A stretch of 64,000 bases of DNA from Nocardioides marmotae. Its GTDB lineage: Bacteria > Actinomycetota > Actinomycetes > Propionibacteriales > Nocardioidaceae. How positions within the stretch are numbered: the first letter of the stretch is position 1; every line of letters starts with the position of its first letter. The stretch lies in contig NZ_CP053660.1 of NCBI RefSeq assembly GCF_013177455.1, positions 1,674,001 through 1,738,000 of the forward strand, in the 5' to 3' direction. The translations under genes and the position numbers were made by a program. Under the pieces are notes generated by a model. That model worked only from the letters and a program-made list of their open reading frames with translations, did no database searches and was not told where the DNA came from. Shown in pieces: positions 18,778 through 30,030 of this stretch.

Positions 18778-19200
18778 GCTGTAGTCGAAGTCGTAGTCCA
18801 CGGCGCCGGTGGCGACCAGCACGATCGAGAGCAGGAACGCCGCGATCCCGATGCAGCCGGCGATGATCCCGGTCAGGGCCTGCGTGCGACCGCCGAGCGC
18901 GCCGCCGGAGGCCTCGATCTCCTTGCGGGCCAGGAAGCCGAGGACCACGGCGGCGATGCTCGAGGCGACGAAGAAGCCGCAGCAGATCGTGAACAGGCCC
19001 ACCAGGCCGGTCACCATCGCGGCGGTCGCCTTCCCGGAGGTCCGCGGCGGCTGGCCCGGCTGGCCGGCGCCGTACGGCTGGTCGCCGTAGGGCGGCTGGC
19101 CCCCGTAGGGCGGCTGGCCGCCGGAGGGCGGCTGGCCGCCGGAGGGCGGCTGCTCCCCGCCGTACGGCCCAGACGGCGGGGGCGGATCGGTGTAGCTCAT
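18769..19200 (-). CDS. DUF4190-domain membrane protein with Pro/Gly-rich N-terminus
   Basis: This 143-residue protein has a cytoplasmic-type low-complexity N-terminal tail of about 53 residues built from repeats such as GGQPPSGGQPPYG. Two hydrophobic segments follow: AAMVTGLVGLFTICCGFFVA near 59-82, and ALTGIIAGCIGIAAFLLSIVL near 108-130. The second half matches the DUF4190 pattern (GxLA/RKEIEASGGALGGR between helices). The function is unknown. It is divergent from trpC and convergent with the DUF2752 gene. GGAGAC lies upstream of the ATG. Confidence 0.85.
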   Translation of the reverse strand: MSYTDPPPPSGPYGGEQPPSGGQPPSGGQPPYGGQPPYGDQPYGAGQPGQPPRTSGKATAAMVTGLVGLFTICCGFFVASSIAAVVLGFLARKEIEASGGALGGRTQALTGIIAGCIGIAAFLLSIVLVATGAVDYDFDYSTS

Positions 19201-19346
19201 GACGGGGTCTCCTCGGGGTCACGGCCGGGCGCCCACGGCGCCGGCCCGTGCGAGGACCGTAGCGGCCGGCGTGTCAGACTCTCGGGAGGCAGATCGGCGC
19301 AGCCCGATCCAGCCGATCCACCCCGATCCAAGCCCGAGGAGGACCC

Positions 19347-20125
19347 GTGTCCGTGCTCGACGACATCGTCGCCGGGGTCCGGGCCGACCTCGCGGAGCGC
19401 GAGGCGGCCCTGCCCCTCGCCGACGTGCGTGCGGCCCTGGCCGACGCCGACCCGCCCCGTGACCCGATGCCGCACTTCCGTGCGCCCGGCTCGAGCGTCA
19501 TCGCGGAGGTCAAGCGCCGCAGCCCCAGCAAGGGCGACCTGGCCGACATCCCCGACCCCGCCGTGCTGGCCAAGGAGTACGCCGCCGGCGGCGCCGCCGC
19601 GATCAGCGTGCTCACCGAGCAGCGCCGCTTCGGCGGCAGCCTGGCCGACCTCCGCGCGGTCCGCGCGGCGGTCGACGTGCCGGTCCTCCGCAAGGACTTC
19701 ATCGTCTCGTCCTACCAGCTCGTCGAGGCCCGCGCGGCCGGCGCCGACCTGGCGCTGCTCATCGTGGCCGCCCTGCCGGGCGACGAGCTGCGCCGGCTGT
19801 ACGACGAGGCCCGCGAGCTCGGCCTGACGGTGCTCGTGGAGGTCCACGACGAGGCCGAGACCGAGCGCGCGGTCGACCTCGGCGCCGAGCTGGTCGGCGT
19901 GAACGCCCGCAACCTCAAGACGCTGGAGATCCACGCCGACACCTTCGGGCGACTCGCGCCGCTCGTCCCGGACGACCGGGTCAAGGTCGCGGAGTCGGGG
20001 ATCTTCTCGCCCGCCGACGTCGCCCGGTTCGTGGGCGAGGGCGCCCGCGCGGTGCTGGTCGGCGAGGCCCTGGTGAAGGACGGCGACCCGCGAGCCGCGG
20101 TGCGCGCGATGACGGGAGCAGGGGC

Positions 20126-20129
<4 letters not shown>
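19347..20129 (+). CDS. trpC: Indole-3-glycerol phosphate synthase
   Basis: This enzyme closes the pyrrole ring to form indole-3-glycerol phosphate in tryptophan synthesis. The 260-residue (beta/alpha)8 protein shows [15 protein letters not shown] with the catalytic Lys, [29 protein letters not shown] with the second Lys, and [26 protein letters not shown] follows. The GTG at 19347 is preceded by GAGGAcc. Upstream are three CCGATCCA repeats and a possible -10 (CAGACT, 19275-19280). I see no Trp-rich leader peptide or attenuator. The stop overlaps trpB. Confidence 0.96.
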
Positions 20130-21405
<1,276 letters not shown>

Positions 21406-21409
<4 letters not shown>

Positions 21410-22233
21410 CGCTGAGCAGCACCACCGCCTTCGAGAAGGCGCGCGCCGACGACCGCGCCGCGCTGGTCGGCTACCTGCCGGCCGGCTACCCCGACGTCGC
21501 CGGCGGCATCGACGCGCTGCGCGTGCTGGTCGACGCCGGCTGCGACATCATCGAGATCGGCCTGCCCTACAGCGACCCGGTCATGGACGGCCCGACGATC
21601 CAGGCGGCCGCGCAGGCCGCGCTGGAGGGCGGCGTGCGCACCTCCGACGTCCTGCGCACCGTCGAGGCGGTCGCCGCGACCGGCACGCCCACGCTGGTGA
21701 TGACCTACTGGAACCCCGTCGAGCGGTACGGCGTGCCGCGGTTCGCCGCGGACCTCGCCAACGCCGGGGGATCGGGCCTGATCACCCCCGACCTGACCCC
21801 CGACAGCGCGCCGGAGTGGATCGCCGCCGCCGACGAGCACGGCCTGGACAAGGTCTTCCTCGTCGCGCCGTCCTCCACCGACGAGCGGATCGCGATGACC
21901 ACCGCGGCCTGCCGCGGCTTCGTCTACGCCACCGCCGTCATGGGCGTCACCGGCGCCCGCGCGACCACCAGCGACCTCGCCGGGCCGCTCGTGGCCCGGG
22001 CCAAGCGGCTGCGCCCCGCTGGCGCCGACCTCCCCGTCGGTGTCGGGCTCGGCGTCAGCAACGGCGACCAGGCCGCGGAGATCGCCGCCAAGGACGGGAT
22101 CGGCGCCGACGGTGTCATCGTCGGCTCGGCGTTCGTGCGGACCCTGCTCGACCACGCCGACGACCGCGCCGCCGGCCTGCGCGCGCTCCGCGCCCTGACC
22201 GAGGACATCGCCGCGGGGGTGCGGCGTGGCTAG
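21406..22233 (+). CDS. trpA: Tryptophan synthase alpha chain
   Basis: TrpA cleaves indole-3-glycerol phosphate to indole and glyceraldehyde-3-phosphate. The 275-residue barrel has the catalytic Glu in [20 protein letters not shown] and the catalytic Asp in [15 protein letters not shown]. The phosphate loops lie in [17 protein letters not shown] and GVIVGSAFV. It starts with ATGA overlapping trpB. The following lipoprotein gene begins 8 bases before the trpA stop. Confidence 0.97.
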
Positions 22234-22843
22234 GAGGGCTCGGCTGCGCACCACCCTGGCCGCCTCGCTCGCCGCCGCCCTCCTCCTCACCGGTTGCGGC
22301 GGGGGAGGGGAGGAGCAGGAGGTCACCGGCAGCGTCGTCGACCCGCCCTTCGAGGTGGCCGCGACGCCGATGAAGGACACCGACGGGAAGCCGTTCTCGC
22401 TCGCCGAGGACACCGACGCCCGGCTCACCCTGGTGTTCTTCGGCTACACCCAGTGCCCCGACGTCTGCCCGCTGGTCATGCAGACGCTGACCTCGGGGCT
22501 GAACAAGCTCGACGACGCCGAGCGCGAGCAGGTCGAGGTGGTCTTCGTGACCACCGACCCCGCTACCGACACCGGCCCCGTCCTGCGCGACTACCTCGAC
22601 CGGTTCGACCCGTCGTACGTCGGCGTGCGCGGCGACCTGGAGACGACCAAGGCCGTCGCCGAGTCGGTCGGGGTCTTCGTCGCCGACGGTGAGGAGCTCG
22701 CGTCCGGCGGCTACGACCTCGGCAGCCACGGCACCTACGTCATCGCCGTCGACGGCAACGACCGGGCGCCGATGTTCTGGCGCCAGTCGACCTCGGCCGC
22801 GCAGTTCGCCCACGACGTCTCGAGCCTCCTGGGGGACGCGTGA
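22226..22843 (+). CDS. SCO1/SenC-family lipoprotein (copper chaperone type)
   Basis: This 205-residue protein has a lipoprotein signal peptide with lipobox LLTGC (Cys24). A thioredoxin-like SCO domain follows. The copper-binding CxxxC is in GYTQCPDVCPLVMQTL, and the third ligand is the His of LGSHGTYVIAVDG. SCO proteins deliver copper to cytochrome c oxidase or act in thiol redox; assignment to oxidase assembly is inference. Its GTG overlaps trpA and its stop overlaps lgt. That pairing is pleasing because Lgt lipidates such proteins, although the link may be chance. Confidence 0.9.
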   Translation: MARRARLRTTLAASLAAALLLTGCGGGGEEQEVTGSVVDPPFEVAATPMKDTDGKPFSLAEDTDARLTLVFFGYTQCPDVCPLVMQTLTSGLNKLDDAEREQVEVVFVTTDPATDTGPVLRDYLDRFDPSYVGVRGDLETTKAVAESVGVFVADGEELASGGYDLGSHGTYVIAVDGNDRAPMFWRQSTSAAQFAHDVSSLLGDA

Positions 22844-23730
22844 GCACCGGCCTCGCCGGCCTCGTGGTGATGAGCATCCCGAGCCCCGCGGAGGGCACGT
22901 GGTACCTCGGGCCGGTGCCGCTGCGCGGCTACGCCTTCGCCATCATCCTCGGCATCGTCGTGGCCGTCTGGCTCTCCGAGCGGCGCTGGGTCGCCCGTGG
23001 CGGCACGCCCGGGGACATCCAGGACCTCGCGATCTGGGGCGTGCCGTTCGGCCTCGTCGGCGGCCGGCTCTACCACGTCGCCACCGACAGCAGTCGCTAC
23101 TTCGGCGAGGGCAACGACCCGATCACCGCGCTGTACGTGTGGCGCGGCGGGCTCGGCGTGTGGGGCGCGATCGCGCTCGGCGCGGTCGGCGTGATCATCG
23201 GCGCCCGGCGCAAGGGCATCAAGCTGTTGCCGGTCCTCGACGCCATCGCCCCGACGGTGCTGGTCGCCCAGGCGATCGGCCGGTGGGGCAACTGGTTCAA
23301 CCAGGAGCTGTTCGGCAAGCCCACCGACCTGCCGTGGGCGCTCGAGATCGACCCGGTCCACCGGCCCTCGGGCTACCTCGACCAGGCGACGTTCCACCCG
23401 ACGTTCCTCTACGAGTGCCTGTGGAGCCTCGCGGCGTTCGCCCTGGTGGTCTGGCTCGACCGCCGCTTCCGCCTGGGTCACGGCCGGGTCGCCGCGCTCT
23501 ACGTGATGGCCTACACGCTGGGCCGCGGCTGGATCGAGATGCTGCGCATCGACGACGTCGAGCTCGCCGACGTCGGTGGCCTGCGGTTCAACGTGTGGAC
23601 CTCGATCGTGCTGTTCGTGGCCGCGGCGGCGTACTTCGTGTGGTCCGCGCGGCGCCACCCGGGCCGCGAGGAGAGCGTCTACACCGACGGGCGTGACCTG
23701 GACGACGTCCGCGACGACGTCGTGCGGTGA
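22840..23730 (+). CDS. lgt: Prolipoprotein diacylglyceryl transferase
   Basis: Lgt transfers diacylglycerol to the lipobox Cys of prolipoproteins in the cytoplasmic membrane. The 296-residue protein has about seven hydrophobic segments. Signature elements include PSPAEGTWYLGPVPLRGYA, GRLYHVATD and YVWRGGLGVWGAI. The Lgt motif AQAIGRWGNWFNQELFGKPT and the late FLYECLW and GRGWIEMLRID are also present. The GTG at 22840 overlaps the upstream stop, while the ATG at 22870 opens the conserved IPSP segment and may be the true start. It is the last gene of the trp-linked run. Confidence 0.95.
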   Translation: MSTGLAGLVVMSIPSPAEGTWYLGPVPLRGYAFAIILGIVVAVWLSERRWVARGGTPGDIQDLAIWGVPFGLVGGRLYHVATDSSRYFGEGNDPITALYVWRGGLGVWGAIALGAVGVIIGARRKGIKLLPVLDAIAPTVLVAQAIGRWGNWFNQELFGKPTDLPWALEIDPVHRPSGYLDQATFHPTFLYECLWSLAAFALVVWLDRRFRLGHGRVAALYVMAYTLGRGWIEMLRIDDVELADVGGLRFNVWTSIVLFVAAAAYFVWSARRHPGREESVYTDGRDLDDVRDDVVR

Positions 23731-23750
23731 TCCCGCCCGCAACACGGTGG

Positions 23751-23756
23751 TAACCT
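23751..23756 (+). promoter_or_regulatory. Candidate -10 element for gltB
   Basis: TAACCT lies 155 bases before the gltB start, just after lgt. A weak -35 (GTGATC) would lie 18 bp upstream. The leader between it and gltB (about 150 bases) shows no riboswitch or attenuator I can identify. Confidence 0.35.
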
Positions 23757-23911
23757 GACGCCTCCGCGTGGGCCAATGTCGTCCCTGCACCCCCTCAGCA
23801 CCCGGGCCCCGGCCCGAGCGCGCTGATTCCTGCATGTGCCGACCAGCCGGACGCCCGGTCGGAGCCACCTCGGTGCCTCCACCCGGCCCGGCTCGACGAC
23901 GGGAGAACCCA

Positions 23912-26900
23912 GTGCCCTACTCGCACGCGTTCCCGCCGCCCCAAGGGCTCTACGACCCCAGCCACGAGCACGATGCGTGCGGTGTGGCCTTCGTCGCGAA
24001 CCTGTCGGGCGAAGCGAGCCACGAGATCGTCCGCCAGGGCGTGACCGCGCTCCTCAACCTCGACCACCGCGGAGCCGCGGGCGCCGAGGCCAACTCCGGC
24101 GACGGTGCCGGCATCCTGCTCCAGGTCCCCGACGCGTTCCTGCGCGAGGTCGTGGACTTCGAGCTCCCGGGCCGCGGCGCGTACGCCGTCGGCACGGCGT
24201 TCCTCCCCGGTGACGAGGAGGCGGTCGCCGCCACCCGCCGCCGCGTCGAGGAGATCGCCGGCGAGGAGGGCCTCGACGTCCTCGGCTGGCGCGAGGTGCC
24301 GGTCGACCCCTCGCCGCTGGGGCAGACCGCGCTGGGGGTCATGCCGACCTTCGCCCAGCTCTTCGTCGCGGGCAAGGGCAGCCGGCTGACCGGCCTCGGC
24401 CTGGAGCGGATGGCCTTCTGCCTGCGCAAGCGCGCCGAGCGGGAGACCGACGTCTACTTCCCGTCGCTGTCCTCGCGCACCCTGGTCTACAAGGGCATGC
24501 TCACCCCCGCCCAGCTCGACGAGGTCTTCCCCGACCTGCGCGATGAGCGGATGACCTCGGCGATGGCCGTGGTCCACTCGCGGTTCTCCACCAACACCTT
24601 CCCGAGCTGGCCGCTCTCGCACCCGTTCCGCTACATCGCCCACAACGGTGAGATCAACACCGTCATGGGCAACCGGAACTGGATGCGGGCCCGCGAGGCG
24701 CTGCTGGACTCCGACCTGATCCCGGGCGACCTCGAGCGGCTCTACCCGATCTGCACCCCGGGCGCCTCGGACTCCGCGTCCTTCGACGAGGTCCTCGAGC
24801 TGCTGCACATGGGTGGCCGCTCGCTGCCGCACGCCGTGCTGATGATGATCCCCGAGGCGTGGGAGAACCACGGCGAGATGGACGCCAAGCGCCGCGCGTT
24901 CTACGAGTTCCACTCCGCCCTGATGGAGCCCTGGGACGGCCCGGCCTGCGTCGTGTTCACCGACGGCTCGCAGATCGGCGCCGTGCTGGACCGCAACGGC
25001 CTGCGCCCCTCGCGCTACTGGGTCACCGACGACGGCCTCGTCGTCCTGGCCTCCGAGGTCGGCGTCCTCGACATCGACCCCGCCAAGGTCGTCCGCAAGG
25101 GCCGGCTCCAGCCGGGCCGGATGTTCCTCGTCGACACCGACGAGCACCGGATCATCGAGGACGAGGAGGTCAAGGCCGAGCTCGCCGCGGAGCACCCCTA
25201 CGAGGAGTGGCTGCACGCCGGCCTCATCCACCTCGACGACATCCCCGACCGCGAGCACATCGTCCACACCCACGCCTCGGTCACCCGGCGCCAGCAGGTC
25301 TTCGGCTACACCCAGGAGGACCTGCGGGTCATCCTCACGCCGATGGCCAACACCGGCGCCGAGCCGATCGGCTCGATGGGCACCGACACCCCGATCGCGG
25401 CGCTCAGCGACCGGCCGCGCCTGCTCTTCGACTACTTCAACCAGCTCTTCGCGCAGGTCACGAACCCGCCGCTGGACGCCATCCGCGAGGAGCTCGTCAC
25501 CTCGCTCAACGGCACCATCGGCCCGGAGTCGAACCTGCTCGAGCCGCAGCCGGCCTCGTGCCGGCAGGTGGTCCTGCCGTTCCCGGTCATCTCCAACGAC
25601 GACCTGGCCAAGATCCGCCACATCAACCGCGACGGCGACATGCCGGGCTTCATCACCCACGTCGCCCGCGGCCTCTACGAGGTCGAGGGCGGCGGCGCGG
25701 CGCTCGCCCGGCGGATCGAGGAGATCTGCGCGGAGGTCAGCAAGGCGATCTCCGAGGGCGCGCGCGTCATCGTGCTCTCCGACCGGCACTCCACCGCCGA
25801 GCTCGCGCCGATCCCGTCGCTGCTGCTCACCGGTGCGGTCCACCACCACCTGGTCCGGGAGAAGACCCGCACCCAGGTCGGCCTGCTGGTCGAGGCCGGC
25901 GACGTCCGCGAGGTCCACCACGTGGCCCTGCTCGTCGGGTACGGCGCGGCCGCGGTGAACCCCTACCTCGCGATGGAGTCCGTCGAGGACCTCGCCCGCG
26001 ACGGCTACTACGTCAAGGCCGACCCCGAGGCCGCGGTCAAGAACCTGGTCAAGGCGCTCGGCAAGGGCGTGCTCAAGGTGATGTCGAAGATGGGCGTCTC
26101 CACGGTGGCCTCCTACACCGGCGCGCAGATCTTCGAGGCGGTCGGCCTCTCCCAGGCGGTCGTCGACCAGTACTTCACCGGCACGACCTCCAAGCTCGGC
26201 GGTGTCGAGCTCGACACCCTCGCCGAGGAGGTCGCCCGGCGCCACGCCGCGGCGTACCCCCGCGGCGGCATCTCGCCGGCCCACCGCGAGCTCGAGACGG
26301 GCGGTGAGTACCAGTGGCGCCGCGACGGCGAGCCGCACCTGTTCGACCCCGAGACCGTCTTCCGCCTCCAGCACGCCACGCGTGCGGGTCGCTACGACGT
26401 GTTCAAGCAGTACACCCAGCGCGTCGACGACCAGTCGGCGCGGCTGATGACGCTGCGCGGGCTCTTCCGGTTCAAGGACGCCGAGTCCACCGGCCGTCAG
26501 CCGATCCCGGTCGAGGAGGTCGAGTCGGTCGCCTCGATCGTCAAGCGCTTCTCGACCGGCGCGATGTCCTACGGCTCGATCAGCCAGGAGGCGCACGAGA
26601 CCCTCGCGATCGCGATGAACCGGCTCGGCGGCAAGTCGAACACCGGCGAGGGCGGCGAGGACCCCGAGCGGCTCTACGACCCCGAGCGGCGCAGCGCGAT
26701 CAAGCAGGTCGCCTCGGGCCGGTTCGGCGTGACCGCGGAGTACCTCACCAACTCCGACGACATCCAGATCAAGATGGCCCAGGGCGCCAAGCCCGGCGAG
26801 GGCGGGCAGCTGCCCGGCCACAAGGTCTACCCGTGGGTGGCCAAGACCCGGCACTCCACGCCGGGCGTGGGCCTGATCAGCCCGCCGCCGCACCACGACA

Positions 26901-28456
26901 TCTACTCGATCGAGGACCTGGCGCAGCTGATCCACGACCTGAAGAACGCCAACCCGGCGGCCCGCGTCCACGTGAAGCTGGTCTCCGAGGTCGGCGTCGG
27001 CACGGTCGCGACGGGTGTGTCCAAGGCGCACGCCGACGTCGTGCTCATCTCGGGCAACGACGGCGGCACCGGCGCCTCGCCGCTGACCTCGCTCAAGCAC
27101 GCCGGCGGTCCCTGGGAGCTCGGCCTCGCCGAGACCCAGCAGACCCTGCTGCTGAACAACCTGCGCGACCGGATCGTCGTGCAGGCCGATGGCCAGCTCA
27201 AGACCGGCCGCGACGTCGTCGTGGCGGCGCTGCTCGGCGCCGAGGAGTTCGGCTTCGCGACCGCGCCGCTGGTCGTCTCGGGCTGCGTGATGATGCGGGT
27301 CTGCCACCTCGACACCTGCCCCGTGGGCGTCGCGACGCAGAACCCCGTCCTGCGCGAGCGGTTCACCGGCAAGGCCGAGTACGTCGTGAACTTCTTCGAG
27401 TTCATCGCCCAGGAGGTGCGTGAGTACCTCGCCGAGCTCGGCTTCCGCAGCATCGACGAGGCCGTCGGCCGCGTCGACGCGCTCGACACCGTCGCCGCGG
27501 TCGACCACTGGAAGGCCGCGGGGCTCGACCTCGCCCCGGTCCTCCACGTGCCCGAGCTGCCCGAGGGTGCCGCGCTGCGCAACACCACCGGCCAGGACCA
27601 CGGCCTGGAGAAGGCGCTCGACGTCACCACGCTCGTCCCGCTGGCCCAGGCCGCGCTCGAGCGCGGCGAGCCGGTGCGGGCGCAGGTGGAGATCCGCAAC
27701 GTCAACCGCACCGTCGGCACGATCCTCGGCCACGAGGTGACCAAGCGGTACGGCGGCGCCGGGCTGCCCGACGGGACGATCGACCTCACCTTCACCGGCT
27801 CGGCGGGCCAGTCCTTCGGCGCGTTCGTGCCGAACGGGATGACGCTGCGCCTCGAGGGCGACGCGAACGACTACGTCGGCAAGGGCCTCTCCGGCGGCCG
27901 GATCGTCGTGCGGCCCGACCGCTCGGCACCGTTCCGCTCCGAGGAGCAGATCATCGCCGGCAACACGATCGGCTACGGCGCCACCTCGGGCCGGATCTTC
28001 CTGCGCGGCGGGGTCGGCGAGCGCTTCTGCGTCCGCAACTCCGGCGCCTGGGCGGTCACCGAGGGCGTGGGCGACCACGCCTGTGAGTACATGACCGGCG
28101 GCCGCGTGGTCGTGCTGGGCAAGACCGGCCGCAACTTCGCTGCCGGCATGTCCGGCGGCGTCGCGTGGGTGCTCGACCTCAAGCCGGAGCGGGTCAACAC
28201 CGAGCTCGTCGAGCTCGGCCCGGTCACCGGGGACGAAGCCGTCGAGCTCGAGCAGCTGGTGCGCGAGCACCACGAGGAGACCGGCTCGGAGGTCGCGGCG
28301 GCGCTGCTGGCCGACTGGCCGGCCGCCCTGGCCCGCTTCACCGAGATCATGCCGACCGACTACCGCAAGGTCATCGAGGCCAAGGCCAAGGCCGAGGCCG
28401 AGGGCCTGGACGAGACCGAGACCGCGAACGCGATGATGGGAGCCCTCCATGGCTGA
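23912..28456 (+). CDS. gltB: Glutamate synthase large subunit
   Basis: GltB makes glutamate from glutamine and 2-oxoglutarate. The 1514-residue protein has a short propeptide ending before Cys23 ([10 protein letters not shown]), which becomes the N-terminal nucleophile of the glutaminase domain. A central domain, an FMN-binding synthase domain ([19 protein letters not shown], then [13 protein letters not shown]) and a C-terminal beta-helix domain follow. The 3Fe-4S cluster cysteines are in [12 protein letters not shown] and just upstream (GCVMMRVC). The GTG at 23912 follows GGGAGAA; the frame extends upstream but lacks family similarity there. The gltD start lies inside its end. Confidence 0.97.
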   Translation: MPYSHAFPPPQGLYDPSHEHDACGVAFVANLSGEASHEIVRQGVTALLNLDHRGAAGAEANSGDGAGILLQVPDAFLREVVDFELPGRGAYAVGTAFLPGDEEAVAATRRRVEEIAGEEGLDVLGWREVPVDPSPLGQTALGVMPTFAQLFVAGKGSRLTGLGLERMAFCLRKRAERETDVYFPSLSSRTLVYKGMLTPAQLDEVFPDLRDERMTSAMAVVHSRFSTNTFPSWPLSHPFRYIAHNGEINTVMGNRNWMRAREALLDSDLIPGDLERLYPICTPGASDSASFDEVLELLHMGGRSLPHAVLMMIPEAWENHGEMDAKRRAFYEFHSALMEPWDGPACVVFTDGSQIGAVLDRNGLRPSRYWVTDDGLVVLASEVGVLDIDPAKVVRKGRLQPGRMFLVDTDEHRIIEDEEVKAELAAEHPYEEWLHAGLIHLDDIPDREHIVHTHASVTRRQQVFGYTQEDLRVILTPMANTGAEPIGSMGTDTPIAALSDRPRLLFDYFNQLFAQVTNPPLDAIREELVTSLNGTIGPESNLLEPQPASCRQVVLPFPVISNDDLAKIRHINRDGDMPGFITHVARGLYEVEGGGAALARRIEEICAEVSKAISEGARVIVLSDRHSTAELAPIPSLLLTGAVHHHLVREKTRTQVGLLVEAGDVREVHHVALLVGYGAAAVNPYLAMESVEDLARDGYYVKADPEAAVKNLVKALGKGVLKVMSKMGVSTVASYTGAQIFEAVGLSQAVVDQYFTGTTSKLGGVELDTLAEEVARRHAAAYPRGGISPAHRELETGGEYQWRRDGEPHLFDPETVFRLQHATRAGRYDVFKQYTQRVDDQSARLMTLRGLFRFKDAESTGRQPIPVEEVESVASIVKRFSTGAMSYGSISQEAHETLAIAMNRLGGKSNTGEGGEDPERLYDPERRSAIKQVASGRFGVTAEYLTNSDDIQIKMAQGAKPGEGGQLPGHKVYPWVAKTRHSTPGVGLISPPPHHDIYSIEDLAQLIHDLKNANPAARVHVKLVSEVGVGTVATGVSKAHADVVLISGNDGGTGASPLTSLKHAGGPWELGLAETQQTLLLNNLRDRIVVQADGQLKTGRDVVVAALLGAEEFGFATAPLVVSGCVMMRVCHLDTCPVGVATQNPVLRERFTGKAEYVVNFFEFIAQEVREYLAELGFRSIDEAVGRVDALDTVAAVDHWKAAGLDLAPVLHVPELPEGAALRNTTGQDHGLEKALDVTTLVPLAQAALERGEPVRAQVEIRNVNRTVGTILGHEVTKRYGGAGLPDGTIDLTFTGSAGQSFGAFVPNGMTLRLEGDANDYVGKGLSGGRIVVRPDRSAPFRSEEQIIAGNTIGYGATSGRIFLRGGVGERFCVRNSGAWAVTEGVGDHACEYMTGGRVVVLGKTGRNFAAGMSGGVAWVLDLKPERVNTELVELGPVTGDEAVELEQLVREHHEETGSEVAAALLADWPAALARFTEIMPTDYRKVIEAKAKAEAEGLDETETANAMMGALHG

Positions 28457-29918
28457 CCCGAAGGGATTCCTGAAGGAGGGTCGCGAGGTCGCGGCCCGGC
28501 GCCCGGTGGAGGAGCGCGTCCAGGACTGGAACGAGGTCTACCCGGGCTCGGCCGGTCGCGCGCTGCTGCCGATCATCGGGCCGCAGGCCGGCCGGTGCAT
28601 GGACTGCGGCATCCCGTTCTGCCACCAGGGCTGCCCGCTGGGCAACCTGATCCCCGAGTGGAACGACCTGGTCTGGCGCGATGACTGGGACGACGCGATC
28701 GACCGGCTCCACGCGACGAACAACTTCCCGGAGTTCACCGGCCGGCTCTGCCCCGCCCCGTGCGAGGCGGCCTGCGTCCTGGGCATCAACCAGGACCCGG
28801 TGACGATCAAGAACGTCGAGGTCACGATCGCCGACCGCGCGTTCGACTCCGGGTACGTCCGCCCGCAGCCGCCGGAGTGGCTCTCGGGCCGCACCGTCGC
28901 GGTGATCGGCTCGGGCCCGGCGGGTCTCGCCGCCGCCCAGCAGCTCACCCGGGCCGGCCACACCGTCGCGGTCTACGAGCGCGCCGACAAGATCGGCGGG
29001 CTGATGCGCTACGGCATCCCCGAGTTCAAGATGGAGAAGAAGTACCTCGACCGCCGCCTCGACCAGATGCGGCGCGAGGGCACGGTCTTCCGGGCCGGCG
29101 TCGAGGTGGGCAGCGGTGCGCTGACCGCCGAGAAGCTCCGCGAGCGGTACGACGCCGTGGTCGTCGCCATCGGGTCCACGGTCCCGCGCGACCTCCAGGC
29201 CCCGGGCCGCGAGCTCGGCGGGATCCACCAGGCGATGGAGTTCCTCCCGCAGGCCAACCGGGTCGCGCTGGGGGAGAGCGTCGAGGGCCAGATCACCGCG
29301 ACCGGCAAGCACGTGGTGATCATCGGCGGCGGCGACACCGGCGCGGACTGCCTCGGGACCTCCACCCGTCAGGGCGCGGCCTCGATCACCCAGCTCGAGA
29401 TCATGCCCGAGCCGCCGACGAGCCGGCCCGCGGGCCAGCCGTGGCCGACGTACCCGATGACCTTCCGGGTCTCCTCCGCGCACGAGGAGGGCGGCGAGCG
29501 GGTCTACGCCGTCTCGACCAAGGAGTTCCTCGGCGACGAGGACGGCAACGTCCGCGCGCTCAAGCTCGTCGACGTCAAGCTCGAGGACGGCAAGCTGGTC
29601 GAGATCGAGGGCAGCGAGCGGGACATCCCCGCCGAGCTGGTCCTCTTCGCGATGGGATTCACCGGCCCCGAGCGGCCCGGACTGGTCGAGCAGCTCGGCG
29701 TCGAGCTCGACGAGCGCGGCAACATCAAGCGCGACCTGGGCTACCAGACAACCGTCCCCGGCGTGTTCGTCGCCGGCGACGCGGGTCGCGGGCAGTCGCT
29801 CATCGTGTGGGCGATCGCCGAGGGTCGCGCCGCCGCGGCGGCGGTCGACACCTACCTGACCGGCACGACCGCGCTGCCGGCGCCGGTCAAGCCGACCGAC
29901 CGCCCGCTGATGGTCTGA
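28449..29918 (+). CDS. gltD: Glutamate synthase small subunit
   Basis: GltD passes electrons from NAD(P)H through FAD and 4Fe-4S clusters to GltB. The 489-residue protein has N-terminal cluster cysteines in [19 protein letters not shown] and [12 protein letters not shown]. An FAD-binding motif, [17 protein letters not shown], follows at about 145, and an NAD(P)H-binding motif, [15 protein letters not shown], at about 285. The C-terminal FAD motif is [19 protein letters not shown]. The ATG overlaps gltB by 8 bases, and the subunits are made together. A 12-bp tandem duplication spans its stop codon. Confidence 0.97.
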   Translation: MADPKGFLKEGREVAARRPVEERVQDWNEVYPGSAGRALLPIIGPQAGRCMDCGIPFCHQGCPLGNLIPEWNDLVWRDDWDDAIDRLHATNNFPEFTGRLCPAPCEAACVLGINQDPVTIKNVEVTIADRAFDSGYVRPQPPEWLSGRTVAVIGSGPAGLAAAQQLTRAGHTVAVYERADKIGGLMRYGIPEFKMEKKYLDRRLDQMRREGTVFRAGVEVGSGALTAEKLRERYDAVVVAIGSTVPRDLQAPGRELGGIHQAMEFLPQANRVALGESVEGQITATGKHVVIIGGGDTGADCLGTSTRQGAASITQLEIMPEPPTSRPAGQPWPTYPMTFRVSSAHEEGGERVYAVSTKEFLGDEDGNVRALKLVDVKLEDGKLVEIEGSERDIPAELVLFAMGFTGPERPGLVEQLGVELDERGNIKRDLGYQTTVPGVFVAGDAGRGQSLIVWAIAEGRAAAAAVDTYLTGTTALPAPVKPTDRPLMV

Positions 29919-29932
29919 CCGATGGTCTGACG
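29909..29932. repeat. 12-bp tandem duplication across the gltD stop
   Basis: GATGGTCTGAC(C/G) occurs twice in tandem at 29909 and 29921. The first copy contains the gltD stop codon (TGA, 29916-29918) and the second lies just outside the gene. Confidence 0.75.
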
Positions 29933-29936
29933 CCGC

Positions 29937-29972
29937 GTGCGGGGGTCCCCGGTCCGCCGGTGACCCCCGCAC
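29937..29972 (+). terminator. Hairpin downstream of gltD
   Basis: GTGCGGGGGTC (29937-29947) pairs perfectly with GACCCCCGCAC (29962-29972) across a 14-base loop. It lies about 20 bases after the gltD stop and before the pyk promoter. There is no T run, as is common in GC-rich genomes. Confidence 0.6.
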
Positions 29973-30018
29973 GTCGGCCACCTGCCTCGACCGAGTGTTG
30001 GAACGATCAAAAGGTCGC

Positions 30019-30024
30019 TAGGCT
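30019..30024 (+). promoter_or_regulatory. -10 element of pyk (leaderless start)
   Basis: TAGGCT ends 6 nt before the pyk GTG at 30031. TTGGAA at 29998-30003 could be the -35, though the 15-bp spacer is short. No Shine-Dalgarno sequence is present. Confidence 0.6.
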
Positions 30025-30030
30025 GGACAG

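Noticed and set aside
19201..19346. Tryptophan attenuator upstream of trpC
   Set aside because: No short frame with Trp codons and no terminator/antiterminator pair was visible; only three CCGATCCA words occur.
23731..23911. Riboswitch in the gltB leader
   Set aside because: I could not match the 180-base region to any riboswitch core; only a short CCGAC/GTCGG pairing was seen.
23795..28450. Long minus-strand open frame opposite gltB
   Set aside because: The plus strand encodes an unmistakable glutamate synthase; the opposite translation is repetitive and family-free.
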